64,000 bases of DNA, from NCBI GenBank assembly GCA_001717545.1, contig CP017039.1, positions 1,302,001 to 1,366,000 on the forward strand. Reading direction: 5' to 3'. The DNA comes from Anaerolineaceae bacterium oral taxon 439 (GTDB lineage: Bacteria; Chloroflexota; Anaerolineae; Anaerolineales; Anaerolineaceae). Both the position numbers and the translations under genes were made by a program. This document shows, piece by piece, positions 53,976-62,322 of this stretch. Numbering within the stretch: position 1 is the first letter of the stretch; each line of letters begins with the position of its first letter. The notes under the pieces are model-generated. The model was given only the letters and a program-made list of their open reading frames with translations. It was not told the origin of the DNA and did not search any database.

Positions 53976-54934
53976 GAGATCCTCCGCTGTTTCAGCAGCT
54001 CCAGAGCCGCGCATTGAATACCGCTGGCGCTGATGCCGTAATGATTGAATAATTCCGTCTGGCTGCCGGTTACGAGCTCTTCATGCGGAAAGGCGATGAT
54101 CTTCATCGGTTTGAAGATACGGTTCTGCATGAGCAGAGCGGCGGTAAAAGCGCCTAAGCCGCCGTTGACGGAATGTTCTTCGACGGTGACGATCGCTTTC
54201 GCGGCGGCCGCCATTTCGAGAATGGTCTGGGTATCGAACGGATTCAGCGTGTGCATGCTGATCAGGCCGCAGCGGATCCCCTGATCCCGAAGCTCGATCG
54301 CGGCTTCGTACGCCGGCCAGAGCGGTTCGCCGGTCGCGACGATCAGCAGGTCGTTCCCCTCGGAAAGGACGGAGGCTTTCCCGATCTGGATTTCGGCGGC
54401 GGAAGAATGTATCTTCGGCATGACTTTTTTCCCGAAGCGGATATAAACGGGGCGGGGGTTCTCGGCGTAGGATCGGATCGCGGCTTCGGTTTCGGCGTTA
54501 TCCGCCGGAACGATCAGATCGATACCTGGAATTGCCATGAGAACAGCCAGGTCGTGGAGCGAATGATGGGTTGCGCCTAAGCCGCCGTAGCTGGCGCCGG
54601 AGCTGATCCCGATCAGTGCGACAGGGTTTTTTGAATACGCGACGTCATTTTTTACTTGTTCGAGGGCGCGCGCGGATAAGAAGCTTCCGGGTGAGATGGT
54701 GAAAACCTTCTTGCCGCAGGAAGCCAGCCCGGCCGAAATCCCGACGGAATCCTGTTCCGCGATCCCGACTTCGACGACCTGATCCTTGAATTTCTGAGCG
54801 AAGCCGGTGACTTTCCCCGATCCACGCGAGTCGCTCGTCACGAGCAATAAATCCGGATCCGTTTCCGCCAGGGCGGATAGTACGGACGCCATGCAGTCTA
54901 AATTGGTCATTCCGAGTTCTAAGGAGCGGTTCAT
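53972..54934 (-). CDS. Transketolase, C-terminal half (pyrimidine-binding and C-terminal domains)
   Basis: 320 residues from ATG 54934 (AAAGGAAATC upstream; ATGA overlap with the N-terminal gene). VEVGIAEQDSVGISAGLAS carries the glutamate that activates thiamine diphosphate; FTISPGSFLSARALEQVKND, GASYGGLGATHHSLHDLAVL and VPADNAETEAAI are typical. Split transketolases of this pair are common in anaerobes and archaea. The two halves must associate to form the active site. Confidence 0.94.
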   Translation of the reverse strand: MNRSLELGMTNLDCMASVLSALAETDPDLLLVTSDSRGSGKVTGFAQKFKDQVVEVGIAEQDSVGISAGLASCGKKVFTISPGSFLSARALEQVKNDVAYSKNPVALIGISSGASYGGLGATHHSLHDLAVLMAIPGIDLIVPADNAETEAAIRSYAENPRPVYIRFGKKVMPKIHSSAAEIQIGKASVLSEGNDLLIVATGEPLWPAYEAAIELRDQGIRCGLISMHTLNPFDTQTILEMAAAAKAIVTVEEHSVNGGLGAFTAALLMQNRIFKPMKIIAFPHEELVTGSQTELFNHYGISASGIQCAALELLKQRRIS

Positions 54935-55758
54935 GCGTATGATTTCCTTTCTGAATCCAATTCGCGCAGCGCTTCGGACATCTGGTCCGGGGAAGGGACG
55001 CCATGGTGCCATTTGGCCTGATTTTCCATGAAGCTGACGCCTTTTCCTTTAATCGTATGCGCGATGATCAGGCTTGGCTTTCCTTTTTCGAACGGGACGG
55101 CGCGGAAGGCCCTGATCAGCTCGGTGAGATCATGGCCGTCGACTTCACGGATCGAATATCCGAACGATTTAAATTTATCGCTGAGCGGTTCCAGCGCCAT
55201 GACGTTTTCGGTCGGCCCGGATATCTGAAGCCCGTTGCGATCAACGATGACGACCAGGTTGTCCAGCTTGTAATTTGCTGCCGCCATGGAGGCTTCCCAG
55301 TTTGAGCCTTCGGCTAATTCGCCGTCGCCCAAGAGGACGAAAACCCGATAGGGACGCCGGTCGATTTTCCCTGCGATCGCTATCCCGACGCCGATCGGGA
55401 GTCCATGCCCAAGCGCGCCGGTGTTCTGCTCAACGCCGGGAATTTCCCGGGTCGGATGACCTGTCGCGGGTGACAGGTATGCGCAGACTTTCGACGTCCA
55501 TTCGCGCGGCATGAATCCTTTTTCCGCTAATACGGCGTAGAGCGCTTCCGCGGAATGGCCTTTCGATTGGATATATCGATCGCGATCCGGATTGTCGGTG
55601 TCTCCGGGCGTGATATTGAGGATTTCGTTGTAAAGAACGTTCAAAATATCGATACAGGAAAGATCCCCGCCCGTGTGCCCGGCCTTGGCTTCTGTTATGA
55701 TTCTCAGCGTATCTTCGCGATAGAAGATTGATTTTTCTTTTAGTTTGGCGGTATCCAT
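54931..55758 (-). CDS. Transketolase, N-terminal half (thiamine diphosphate binding)
   Basis: 275 residues. GHTGGDLSCIDILNVLYNEI, SKGHSAEALYAVLAEKG and LLGDGELAEGSNWEASMAAA (the GDG...N thiamine diphosphate motif) are present, with Mg2+-binding Asp and Asn and the catalytic-type His of KGHSA. First gene of the long minus-strand sugar locus, divergent from the SorC regulator. Together with the C-terminal half it moves two-carbon units between sugar phosphates, joining the sugars taken up here to the pentose phosphate pathway. Confidence 0.94.
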   Translation of the reverse strand: MDTAKLKEKSIFYREDTLRIITEAKAGHTGGDLSCIDILNVLYNEILNITPGDTDNPDRDRYIQSKGHSAEALYAVLAEKGFMPREWTSKVCAYLSPATGHPTREIPGVEQNTGALGHGLPIGVGIAIAGKIDRRPYRVFVLLGDGELAEGSNWEASMAAANYKLDNLVVIVDRNGLQISGPTENVMALEPLSDKFKSFGYSIREVDGHDLTELIRAFRAVPFEKGKPSLIIAHTIKGKGVSFMENQAKWHHGVPSPDQMSEALRELDSERKSYA

Positions 55759-55851
55759 GTTTCTTAAATCCTATCTGTGTTACAATCATCCACGAATAAA
55801 AATTCAAGGTTGCTCGGTTATTCTATGCAGTTTATGATAACGGCGTCTCCT

Positions 55852-55883
55852 TGAATAATATGGCGTAAATGAATATTTATTCA
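55852..55883. promoter_or_regulatory. Candidate SorC operator
   Basis: TGAATATTTATTCA (55870-55883) is a palindrome of 6-bp arms with a 2-base centre; another TGAATA half-site is at 55852-55857, 18 bases upstream, and TTATTC at 55818-55823. It lies between the divergent SorC and transketolase genes, the expected place for autoregulation and control of the locus. Confidence 0.5.
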
Positions 55884-55974
55884 AATCTTACAGGCTTCGT
55901 TACATCCGTCATGGAACGGCTATGACAATTTCATGAGCCGACGGCGGCTGAAGCGCTGAAAAAAAGGATACGCG

Positions 55975-56934
55975 ATGGGGAATCGGGAAGATCCAAGGCT
56001 GATTGCGCGGGTTGCGCGTTTATATTATGAAAAGAAAATTCGGCAGAGCGAAATCGCGGAGCAGCTGGGCCTGTCGCAGGCGGCTGTTTCGCGATTGCTT
56101 TCGTTGGGCGAAAAAGAGGGGATTATTAAGGTTGTCGTTCAGATTCCTCGCGGCGTGTATACCGACATGGAAGAGCATCTGGCGGCAAAATATCATTTAA
56201 AGGACGTTGTTATAGCCGATTGCTCCGTGGACCGGGAGAGTCCGGCGATGATCCGCGAAATCGGGACCTGCGCGGCGTCGTATGTTGAAAATATCCTGCG
56301 GCCAAACGACGTGATCGGGCTGTCCTCATGGAGTACGGCTCTGCTGGCGATGGTTGACGCGATGGCGCCGGTTCATCGGAAGCCGGGGATTCAGGTTGTT
56401 CAGATTCTCGGCGGATTGGGGACGGCGAGCGCACAGAATCAATCTACTTATTTAGCGAATCGTCTTTCGAATCTTGTGAATGGTCCGGCGTATTTCCTGC
56501 CGCTTCCGGCGGTGGTATTGTCCCGGGAGGCGTATCAGGCGCTGATTACGGATAAATCGGTCTGCAACGTTTTGGATAAGTTTTCGTCGGTGAATACGGC
56601 GCTGGTGGGGATCGGGGATATGAATCCGTCGAGTTTATTGTCCGCGAGCGGGAACGTGCTGTCGGAAAAGGATTTGAAGCTGCTATCCAGGAATGGGGCG
56701 GTTGGGGATATTTTGCTGCGGTTTTTTGATCGATACGGGACTGAGCTCGATGAAAACCTGCTGACGAACCATGTGATCTCGATGAGTTTGTCGCAGCTGC
56801 GGAACGTTGAGCGCGCGATTGGAATTGCCGGAGGGCTGCGGAAGTTTGAAGCGATTCGCGGAGCGCTGCGCGGACGGTTGATTAATATCCTGGTCACCGA
56901 CCAGTTTACTGCGGAACGATTGCTGAATGATTAA
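55975..56934 (+). CDS. SorC/DeoR-type sugar-binding transcriptional regulator
   Basis: 319 residues. N-terminal helix-turn-helix (IRQSEIAEQLGLSQAAVSRLL) and a C-terminal sugar-phosphate-binding domain: DVIGLSSWSTALLAMVDAM, VVQILGGLGTASAQNQS, ALVGIGDMNPSSLLSASG and AIGIAGGLRKFEAIRGALRG. Such proteins respond to phosphorylated sugars and usually regulate the neighbouring genes. Divergent from the transketolase-kinase-ABC locus, with candidate operators in between. The effector is unknown, but a phosphorylated product of the FGGY kinase is likely. Confidence 0.93.
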   Translation: MGNREDPRLIARVARLYYEKKIRQSEIAEQLGLSQAAVSRLLSLGEKEGIIKVVVQIPRGVYTDMEEHLAAKYHLKDVVIADCSVDRESPAMIREIGTCAASYVENILRPNDVIGLSSWSTALLAMVDAMAPVHRKPGIQVVQILGGLGTASAQNQSTYLANRLSNLVNGPAYFLPLPAVVLSREAYQALITDKSVCNVLDKFSSVNTALVGIGDMNPSSLLSASGNVLSEKDLKLLSRNGAVGDILLRFFDRYGTELDENLLTNHVISMSLSQLRNVERAIGIAGGLRKFEAIRGALRGRLINILVTDQFTAERLLND

Positions 56935-57030
56935 GGGAAAGATCTGAGGGGCCAAGTCTCTTCCATATATCTAATTATAGGCTTATTTTCATGCCTTCCC
57001 CGGCGCATTCGCGGCGCTGAGGCGAAAGCT

Positions 57031-57039
57031 TGGTAAAAT
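57031..57039 (+). promoter_or_regulatory. Extended -10 promoter for der
   Basis: TGGTAAAAT, the same extended -10 as at 34230, 86 bases before the ATG at 57125. Confidence 0.45.
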
Positions 57040-57124
57040 TATCGCGGCATCGGCGCCTTTCGCGCCGATTATACATGGCGGAGGTCAGGGTTCGGATCCG
57101 GTCGGGTTCGTGGAAGCAGGAAAA

Positions 57125-58489
57125 ATGAAGAGACCAGTTGTCGCCCTTGTGGGGCGGCCAAACGTTGGGAAAAGTACGATTTTCAACCGATTAACCGGAA
57201 CGCGCGATGCGATTATTGACGACGTTCCCGGAACGACGCGGGATCGGCTTTTCGGCGTTGGCGAATGGGTTGGGGTCGAATTTGACCTGATCGACACCGG
57301 TGGGATCGATCCGGAGCCAGGCGGCCAGAAAAAGCCGCTTTCGATTGGGTCCGCCGATTTTGTCGCTGAAATAAAACAGCAGGCGCTCTTAGCCGTCGAA
57401 GAAGCCGACGTCGTTTTATTCGTCGTCGACGCGATTTCCGGCGTTACGCCGTCCGATCGGGAAATCGCCGGGATTCTGCGAAAGGCGCAAAAAACCGTCG
57501 GCGGAATCGTTCGTCCGCCTGTCCTGCTGGTCGTGAATAAGGTGGATTCTGCGAATATTCGTGAAAATGTGCATGATTTTTACGAACTGGGCATGGGCGA
57601 TCCGTATCCGATTTCCGCGATTCACGGAACGGAGACGGGCGACCTGCTGGATGCGATGATAGAGTTATTTCCGGACCAGGTCCCGGAGGACGATGACGAT
57701 TCCGTCAAGATCGCGATTGTCGGCAAGCCGAACGTCGGTAAATCAAGCCTGCTGAACCGGTTGGTCGGCGAAGATCGCGTGATCGTCAGCAGCATCGCCG
57801 GAACGACGCGCGATGCGATCGATACCAGGATCGAATTTAACGGCGTCCCGATTACGCTGATCGACACTGCCGGAATCCGGCGGCGCGGAAAAATCGAACG
57901 CGGCGTTGAAAAATACGCGGTCTTACGATCGATGCGCTCGATCGAGAAGGCTGACGTTGCGCTGTTGGTGATCGACGCGATCGAAGGCATCTCGGTTCAG
58001 GACGCGCATATCGCGGGATATATTCTCGAAGAATGGAAAAGCGTCGTCGTCGTCGTCAATAAATGGGACGCGATCGAAAAAGACACGTATACCATGCAGA
58101 AGATGACCGAAAGGATCCGCCGCGAATTGAATTTCATGGATTACGTGCCGATCCTGTTTATCTCGGCGAAAACGAATCAGCGCGTTAATCAGGTCCTCCC
58201 TACTGCGCTTCAGGTTCAGGAAGAACGCGTCGCGCGGATCCCGACTTCCGCGTTGAACGAAATTATTCATCAGGCGCAGGACGAACATCACGCGACTTCG
58301 AAAACCGGGCGCTCGCTTTCGATTTATTACGCGACGCAGGTGCGTTCGGATCCGCCGACGTTCATGCTGTACTGCAACGATCCAAAGCTGGCGCATTTTA
58401 CTTATACACGCTACCTGATGAATCGGATCCGCGCTCGTTTCGGGTTCGTCGGAACGCCGATCCGGATCGTCTATAAAGCGCGGCGATAA
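57125..58489 (+). CDS. der: Ribosome-assembly GTPase Der (EngA)
   Basis: 454 residues from ATG 57125 (AGCAGG upstream); a GTG at 57110 is in frame. Two tandem GTPase domains, each with GRPNVGKST/GKPNVGKSS, DDVPGTTRD/SSIAGTTRD, DTGGI/DTAGI, and NKVD/NKWD (G1 to G4), followed by a KH-like domain that ends in GFVGTPIRIVYKARR. Needed for 50S subunit assembly. The spacer after the first G domain has a small extra segment. Followed by lepB. Confidence 0.97.
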   Translation: MKRPVVALVGRPNVGKSTIFNRLTGTRDAIIDDVPGTTRDRLFGVGEWVGVEFDLIDTGGIDPEPGGQKKPLSIGSADFVAEIKQQALLAVEEADVVLFVVDAISGVTPSDREIAGILRKAQKTVGGIVRPPVLLVVNKVDSANIRENVHDFYELGMGDPYPISAIHGTETGDLLDAMIELFPDQVPEDDDDSVKIAIVGKPNVGKSSLLNRLVGEDRVIVSSIAGTTRDAIDTRIEFNGVPITLIDTAGIRRRGKIERGVEKYAVLRSMRSIEKADVALLVIDAIEGISVQDAHIAGYILEEWKSVVVVVNKWDAIEKDTYTMQKMTERIRRELNFMDYVPILFISAKTNQRVNQVLPTALQVQEERVARIPTSALNEIIHQAQDEHHATSKTGRSLSIYYATQVRSDPPTFMLYCNDPKLAHFTYTRYLMNRIRARFGFVGTPIRIVYKARR

Positions 58490-58581
58490 ATTAAAAAGCT
58501 GAATCATTTAATCCTGTTGGATAGCTTTTACGCGAAACCGGATTAGAATTTAAACGATGAGAAGAATTGAGAAGCGATAAC

Positions 58582-59151
58582 ATGAGCAAACGTAAGAAAA
58601 CCGAAACGAAGAAAAAAACTACTATGGAGAACGTTATCGATTGGGTCGTGACGATCGTTATGGGCCTTGCGCTGTACTTTGCGATTGATTTCTGTATTGG
58701 TCGGGTACGTGTTGAGGGAATCAGCATGGATACGACGTTTTTGGAAGGGCAGCTCCTGATGGTCAATAAGCTGAATTATCGTTTCAACGAGCCGACGCGC
58801 GGCGATGTCGTCGTTTTTAAATCGCCGGTTGAACCGGAAAAGGAATATATTAAACGGCTGATCGGGCTGCCCGGCGATACGATCGCGATTCATGAAAATC
58901 AGCTGTATATCAACGGCGGCGCCGTCGACGAACCGTATCTGCATGAAGCGATGACGTATGATTTTGAGGAATGGGTCGTTCCCGAGGGCATGTATTTCGC
59001 GCTTGGGGATAATCGGAACCATTCATTCGATTCGCATAGCTGGGGCGGCGTTCCGCGCGCGAACCTGGTTGGGAACGCGTTTTTCCGCTATTGGCCGTTG
59101 AACCGAATCGGGACGATCGGGTATGAGATCGCGGTATCGCCTTCGGAGTAA
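58582..59151 (+). CDS. lepB: Signal peptidase I
   Basis: 189 residues from ATG 58582; a TTG five codons upstream is possible. One membrane span (VTIVMGLALYFAIDFCI), then EGISMDTTF with the catalytic Ser and YIKRLIGLPGD with the catalytic Lys, and GDNRNHSFDSHSWGGVP. Cleaves signal peptides of the secreted proteins, including those in this window. Basic Lys-rich cytoplasmic tail. Probably in a unit with der (92 bases upstream). Confidence 0.97.
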   Translation: MSKRKKTETKKKTTMENVIDWVVTIVMGLALYFAIDFCIGRVRVEGISMDTTFLEGQLLMVNKLNYRFNEPTRGDVVVFKSPVEPEKEYIKRLIGLPGDTIAIHENQLYINGGAVDEPYLHEAMTYDFEEWVVPEGMYFALGDNRNHSFDSHSWGGVPRANLVGNAFFRYWPLNRIGTIGYEIAVSPSE

Positions 59152-59175
59152 GGCGGGGCAGGAGGTATAACGGAA

Positions 59176-59484
59176 ATGGAAAGCGAATCTTTGGATTCAC
59201 GGGTTGAATTCTGTTCGGAATGCCAGGTGGGGATTCCGCGGTATCGGGCGGCGACGTATTATATGTGGATTGGCGATGAAGTGGTCATGGTCCCGAATTT
59301 TCCATGTTGGGTTTGCGACGTTTGCGGAAGGCGGGAATGGGACGCGGCCGCGCAGCGCAGCCTGCGCGCTATTTTACGTCTGGACGCAGAAAATATCATG
59401 AACGCAAAAAACCGCTTCAATACGGCGAAGGAGGCAAAGGCGCGTCCAGAAAAGAAACGCGCCCGGCGCGTCGCCCGCTCGTAG
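59176..59484 (+). CDS. YgiT-type zinc-finger protein
   Basis: 102 residues. Two cysteine pairs, FCSECQ and CWVCDVCGR, as in the YgiT/MqsA N-terminal zinc finger. The MqsA helix-turn-helix C-terminus and a toxin gene (MqsR-like) are absent, so it is not evidently an antitoxin; the C-terminus is very basic (KEAKARPEKKRARRVARS) and could bind nucleic acid. The ATG follows AGGAGG, close behind lepB. Confidence 0.8.
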   Translation: MESESLDSRVEFCSECQVGIPRYRAATYYMWIGDEVVMVPNFPCWVCDVCGRREWDAAAQRSLRAILRLDAENIMNAKNRFNTAKEAKARPEKKRARRVARS

Positions 59485-59504
59485 TTTCGGGAATAAAAAA
59501 TCCG

Positions 59505-60905
59505 CTAACCGCCGCTCGTTTCCGCCGCCGCGTCGCTCTCGGCGGTTTCGTTTTCATACTCGTTCGCGTCTTCCGATTCGCTTCCGGTCCCCTCGCCGTC
59601 GGTCATCGGCAGCGCGATAACGCTTTCGTCGTCGACCGGCGAAGCGAGCGCGATATCGAAATCGTTCGATTTGCAGCGGTCCGTCATCGTGTTCGCGTTC
59701 GCCATGGCGATCGCGTCGTCCGGGATATTCTGAGTGATCCTTCTGACAATTTCCGTCGCTTCGGTGCAGTTCCCGCTGCGCGCCATGACCAGCCCATACA
59801 TCGAATATAGTTCGGGAATCCGATTATTATAGGAAATCGGGATCCCTTCGATCATGGCGCCGGAAGGCGTCATGCCGCCGTAGATCGCGAGGCGGAAATT
59901 CTTAACCGCGTCGTTGTATTTTCCGGACATGTAATATTGAATTCCCAGGTTCCAGTAAAACATCGTCTCTTCCGGATCAAGGTCGATCGCGTCTTCGGCT
60001 TGCTGGATCGCTTTCGCGTATTCGCCATTTCCGCTATAGGTTCGGGAAATATAGTAAGGCGCCCAGGGGTCGTACGGGTTCAGCGATCGGGCGCGCTCGA
60101 ACGCGGTAATCGCTTCGGTCGTCTGGTCCGCCGCGCGGAGGTTTCGTCCCAGCGCCAGGTACAGATCCGCGATATTCGGGTTGATTGAAATCGCGATCTG
60201 AAATTCGTTAATCGCTTCTTCATAGTTCCCGGTAATTTCGAGGAGCAGCCCGCGGGCGCGGTGCGCTTCCATCGTATCGCTTCCGTATTCAATCGCTTTT
60301 CGGGACGCGTCGGTCGCTTTTTCGAGCGTCGCCAGCGATTCTTTTTCGTTGAATTCGTTGACGTAAGCTTCGGTCATGTAGGCATACAGAAGCGGATTTG
60401 TCGGGTCGATCTCCGAGGCGCGCTGGAACGCGGCTTCGGCGTCCAGATAATTCCCGAGCTCGCCCAGCGCCCAGCCGCGGATCGCGTGCGCGACGGGGTT
60501 ATTCCCGTTCAGGAGAATCGCGTTTTCGGCGTTCAGGAGCGCGTCTTCGGTATGCCCTTCGTACATTTCGATTTTCGCGAGATTTACGTAGACGGAAATA
60601 TCCTTCGGATTGGAATCGATCGCTTTATAATACGACTCGATCGCGCGAGCCATCTTTCCGTCACTCGCGAATTGTTCCGCTTCAAAGACAAACGCTTCGG
60701 GCGGCGTTGTCGGCGTGGCGGTCGGGATGAAAAGCGGCTGCGTTTCGGGAACGACGGTAACGCTGAAGTAAATACCGAACGCGGCGACGACCGCGAGAAA
60801 CGCCAGCCGGAGTGGGTTCGATCTTTTTCTGCGGTTGTTATAGCTGTAACGCGAGCCTCTTAAGTACACGGGCGGTTTCCTCCTGTCGACTGCGAAACTG
60901 CGCAT
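59505..60905 (-). CDS. Membrane-anchored TPR protein
   Basis: 466 residues. A cytoplasmic basic N-terminus, one membrane span at about 32-50 (LRLAFLAVVAAFGIYFSVTV), Thr/Pro linker, and then about eight tetratricopeptide repeats (for example AFERARSLNPYDPWAPYYI and YAKAIQQAEDAIDLDPEE); a Glu/Asp-rich C-terminal tail. It probably acts as an extracytoplasmic scaffold. Convergent with the zinc-finger gene. Confidence 0.85.
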   Translation of the reverse strand: MRSFAVDRRKPPVYLRGSRYSYNNRRKRSNPLRLAFLAVVAAFGIYFSVTVVPETQPLFIPTATPTTPPEAFVFEAEQFASDGKMARAIESYYKAIDSNPKDISVYVNLAKIEMYEGHTEDALLNAENAILLNGNNPVAHAIRGWALGELGNYLDAEAAFQRASEIDPTNPLLYAYMTEAYVNEFNEKESLATLEKATDASRKAIEYGSDTMEAHRARGLLLEITGNYEEAINEFQIAISINPNIADLYLALGRNLRAADQTTEAITAFERARSLNPYDPWAPYYISRTYSGNGEYAKAIQQAEDAIDLDPEETMFYWNLGIQYYMSGKYNDAVKNFRLAIYGGMTPSGAMIEGIPISYNNRIPELYSMYGLVMARSGNCTEATEIVRRITQNIPDDAIAMANANTMTDRCKSNDFDIALASPVDDESVIALPMTDGEGTGSESEDANEYENETAESDAAAETSGG

Positions 60906-60942
60906 AGGCGCTGCGCAATATTGGAACGCAGTTCGGACTTTG

Positions 60943-60948
60943 ATTATA
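60943..60948 (-). promoter_or_regulatory. -10 element for the TPR protein gene
   Basis: TATAAT on the minus strand preceded by CGG, 38 bases before the ATG at 60905; no clear -35. Between it and the start, TGCGCA repeats can form a small hairpin. Confidence 0.4.
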
Positions 60949-61044
60949 CCGTCAGCCCCGTTGTTTTTTCCTTTAAAAAATATTTTGTTTCATCGACGAG
61001 AAAAGATTATCAGGATTTGAGTTCCGTTTTCAGACAAAAACGTG

Positions 61045-61050
61045 TATAAT
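61045..61050 (+). promoter_or_regulatory. -10 element for the BMP-family gene
   Basis: TATAAT on the plus strand; a weak -35-like TTCCGT lies 17 bases before it. 56 bases before the ATG at 61106. Confidence 0.45.
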
Positions 61051-61105
61051 TTAAGCAGGAAACGGAATGATCCGTTGTCGAATTCAAATAGAAGGAGTTG
61101 GATAT

Positions 61106-62134
61106 ATGAAAAAAATGCTCATTGGCGTATTGGTTGCAGTGTTGGTTCTCGGCGTTGCGGTTTTTTCGGTTGCGGCCCAGGACCAGATCAAAATTTGCCA
61201 GGTGACCGACCTGGGCGGCGTCGACGATAAGTCGTTTAACGAGACGGCGTGGAACGGGATTAAGATGGCCGAGTCGGAATTGGGGATCAAGGGGATTGTC
61301 CTCGAATCGAAAACCGACGCGGATTACATGGTCAACATCGATCAGTTAGTCGACGACGGCTGCGATCTGATCGTTACGGTCGGTTTCATGCTTCAGGAAG
61401 CGACGGCGACCGCCGCGACCGATAACCCGGACGTAAAATTCTCGATTATTGACTCTGCCGTTGGAATGGACAACGTTGTCGATCAGGTTTTCCAGACGGA
61501 CGAAGCCGCGTTTCTGGCCGGGTACGTCGCCGCGGCGATGTCGAAGACGGGAACCGTCGGGACCTACGGCGGTATGTGCATCCCGACCGTTACGATTTTC
61601 ATGGACGGGTTCGCCCGCGGCGTCGCCTACTATAACGAAGCTAAGGGAACGGACGTTAAGGTTCTCGGATGGGACCTGGAAAAACAGGATGGAACCTGCG
61701 TCGATTCGTTTGACGACCTCGACAAGGGTAAACAGACGACAATCGCGATGATGGACCAGGGCGCGGATATTATCATGCCGGTTGCCGGTCCGGTTGGCGG
61801 CGGTACGATCGCGGCGATTGAAGATCGCGGGACCGGTATGGTTATCGGCGTCGATTCTGACTGGGCGCTGACCTATCCTGACAGCGCGAAGATCATCCTG
61901 ACGTCGGTTGTTAAGAAAATGGACGCGACGACGTTCGACGTTGTCAAGTCGATTGTCGACGGTAAGTTCGCCGGCGGTAAACTCGTCGGTACGCTCGAAA
62001 ATCAGGGTGTTGGAATCGCCCCGTTCCATGAATTTGACGCGGAAATCTCCGACGAGCTCAAGGCCGAACTCGCCGATATTGAAGCGAAAATTATTTCCGG
62101 CGATATTGCGCTGAACGAAGCGTTCGTTCAATAA
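61106..62134 (+). CDS. BMP family ABC transporter substrate-binding protein (nucleoside-type)
   Basis: 342 residues from ATG 61106 (AGAAGGAG upstream). Signal peptide MKKMLIGVLVAVLVLGVAVF with cleavage at VAA-Q near 25. Mature part: KICQVTDLGGVDDKSFNETA, the VGFMLQEATATAA segment, FQTDEAAFLAGYVAAAMSK and VIGVDSDWA, all typical of the basic membrane lipoprotein family (TmpC/PnrA/Med) that binds purine nucleosides. No lipobox cysteine, so it is a secreted and not lipid-anchored member. A terminator follows and the ATPase has its own promoter. Confidence 0.93.
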   Translation: MKKMLIGVLVAVLVLGVAVFSVAAQDQIKICQVTDLGGVDDKSFNETAWNGIKMAESELGIKGIVLESKTDADYMVNIDQLVDDGCDLIVTVGFMLQEATATAATDNPDVKFSIIDSAVGMDNVVDQVFQTDEAAFLAGYVAAAMSKTGTVGTYGGMCIPTVTIFMDGFARGVAYYNEAKGTDVKVLGWDLEKQDGTCVDSFDDLDKGKQTTIAMMDQGADIIMPVAGPVGGGTIAAIEDRGTGMVIGVDSDWALTYPDSAKIILTSVVKKMDATTFDVVKSIVDGKFAGGKLVGTLENQGVGIAPFHEFDAEISDELKAELADIEAKIISGDIALNEAFVQ

Positions 62135-62161
62135 ATCGAAATTCCGGGAGCGTTTTGAATT

Positions 62162-62189
62162 GGGCGGGGCGTACGTTCCCGCCCTTTTT
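62162..62189 (+). terminator. Intrinsic terminator after the BMP gene
   Basis: GGGCGGG (62162-62168) pairs with CCCGCCC (62178-62184), 9-base loop, then TTTTT. Confidence 0.85.
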
Positions 62190-62233
62190 CAATCGGCCAT
62201 ATGGACGGATCTTGAGAGTTGGGTCGAAAAACA

Positions 62234-62262
62234 TCGACATTTTCGAAAAATCAAACTATAAT
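62234..62262 (+). promoter_or_regulatory. Sigma-70 promoter for the nucleoside ABC ATPase gene
   Basis: TCGACA (62234-62239), 17-base spacer, TATAAT (62257-62262): 5/6 and 6/6 matches. It lies downstream of the BMP terminator, so the ATPase-permease genes are transcribed separately or in addition. Confidence 0.75.
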
Positions 62263-62322
62263 TATTGAATGGAAATATAAGGGCTTCCAGTCGGTAAAAT
62301 ATTACGGATGAGGAGTAGAAAA

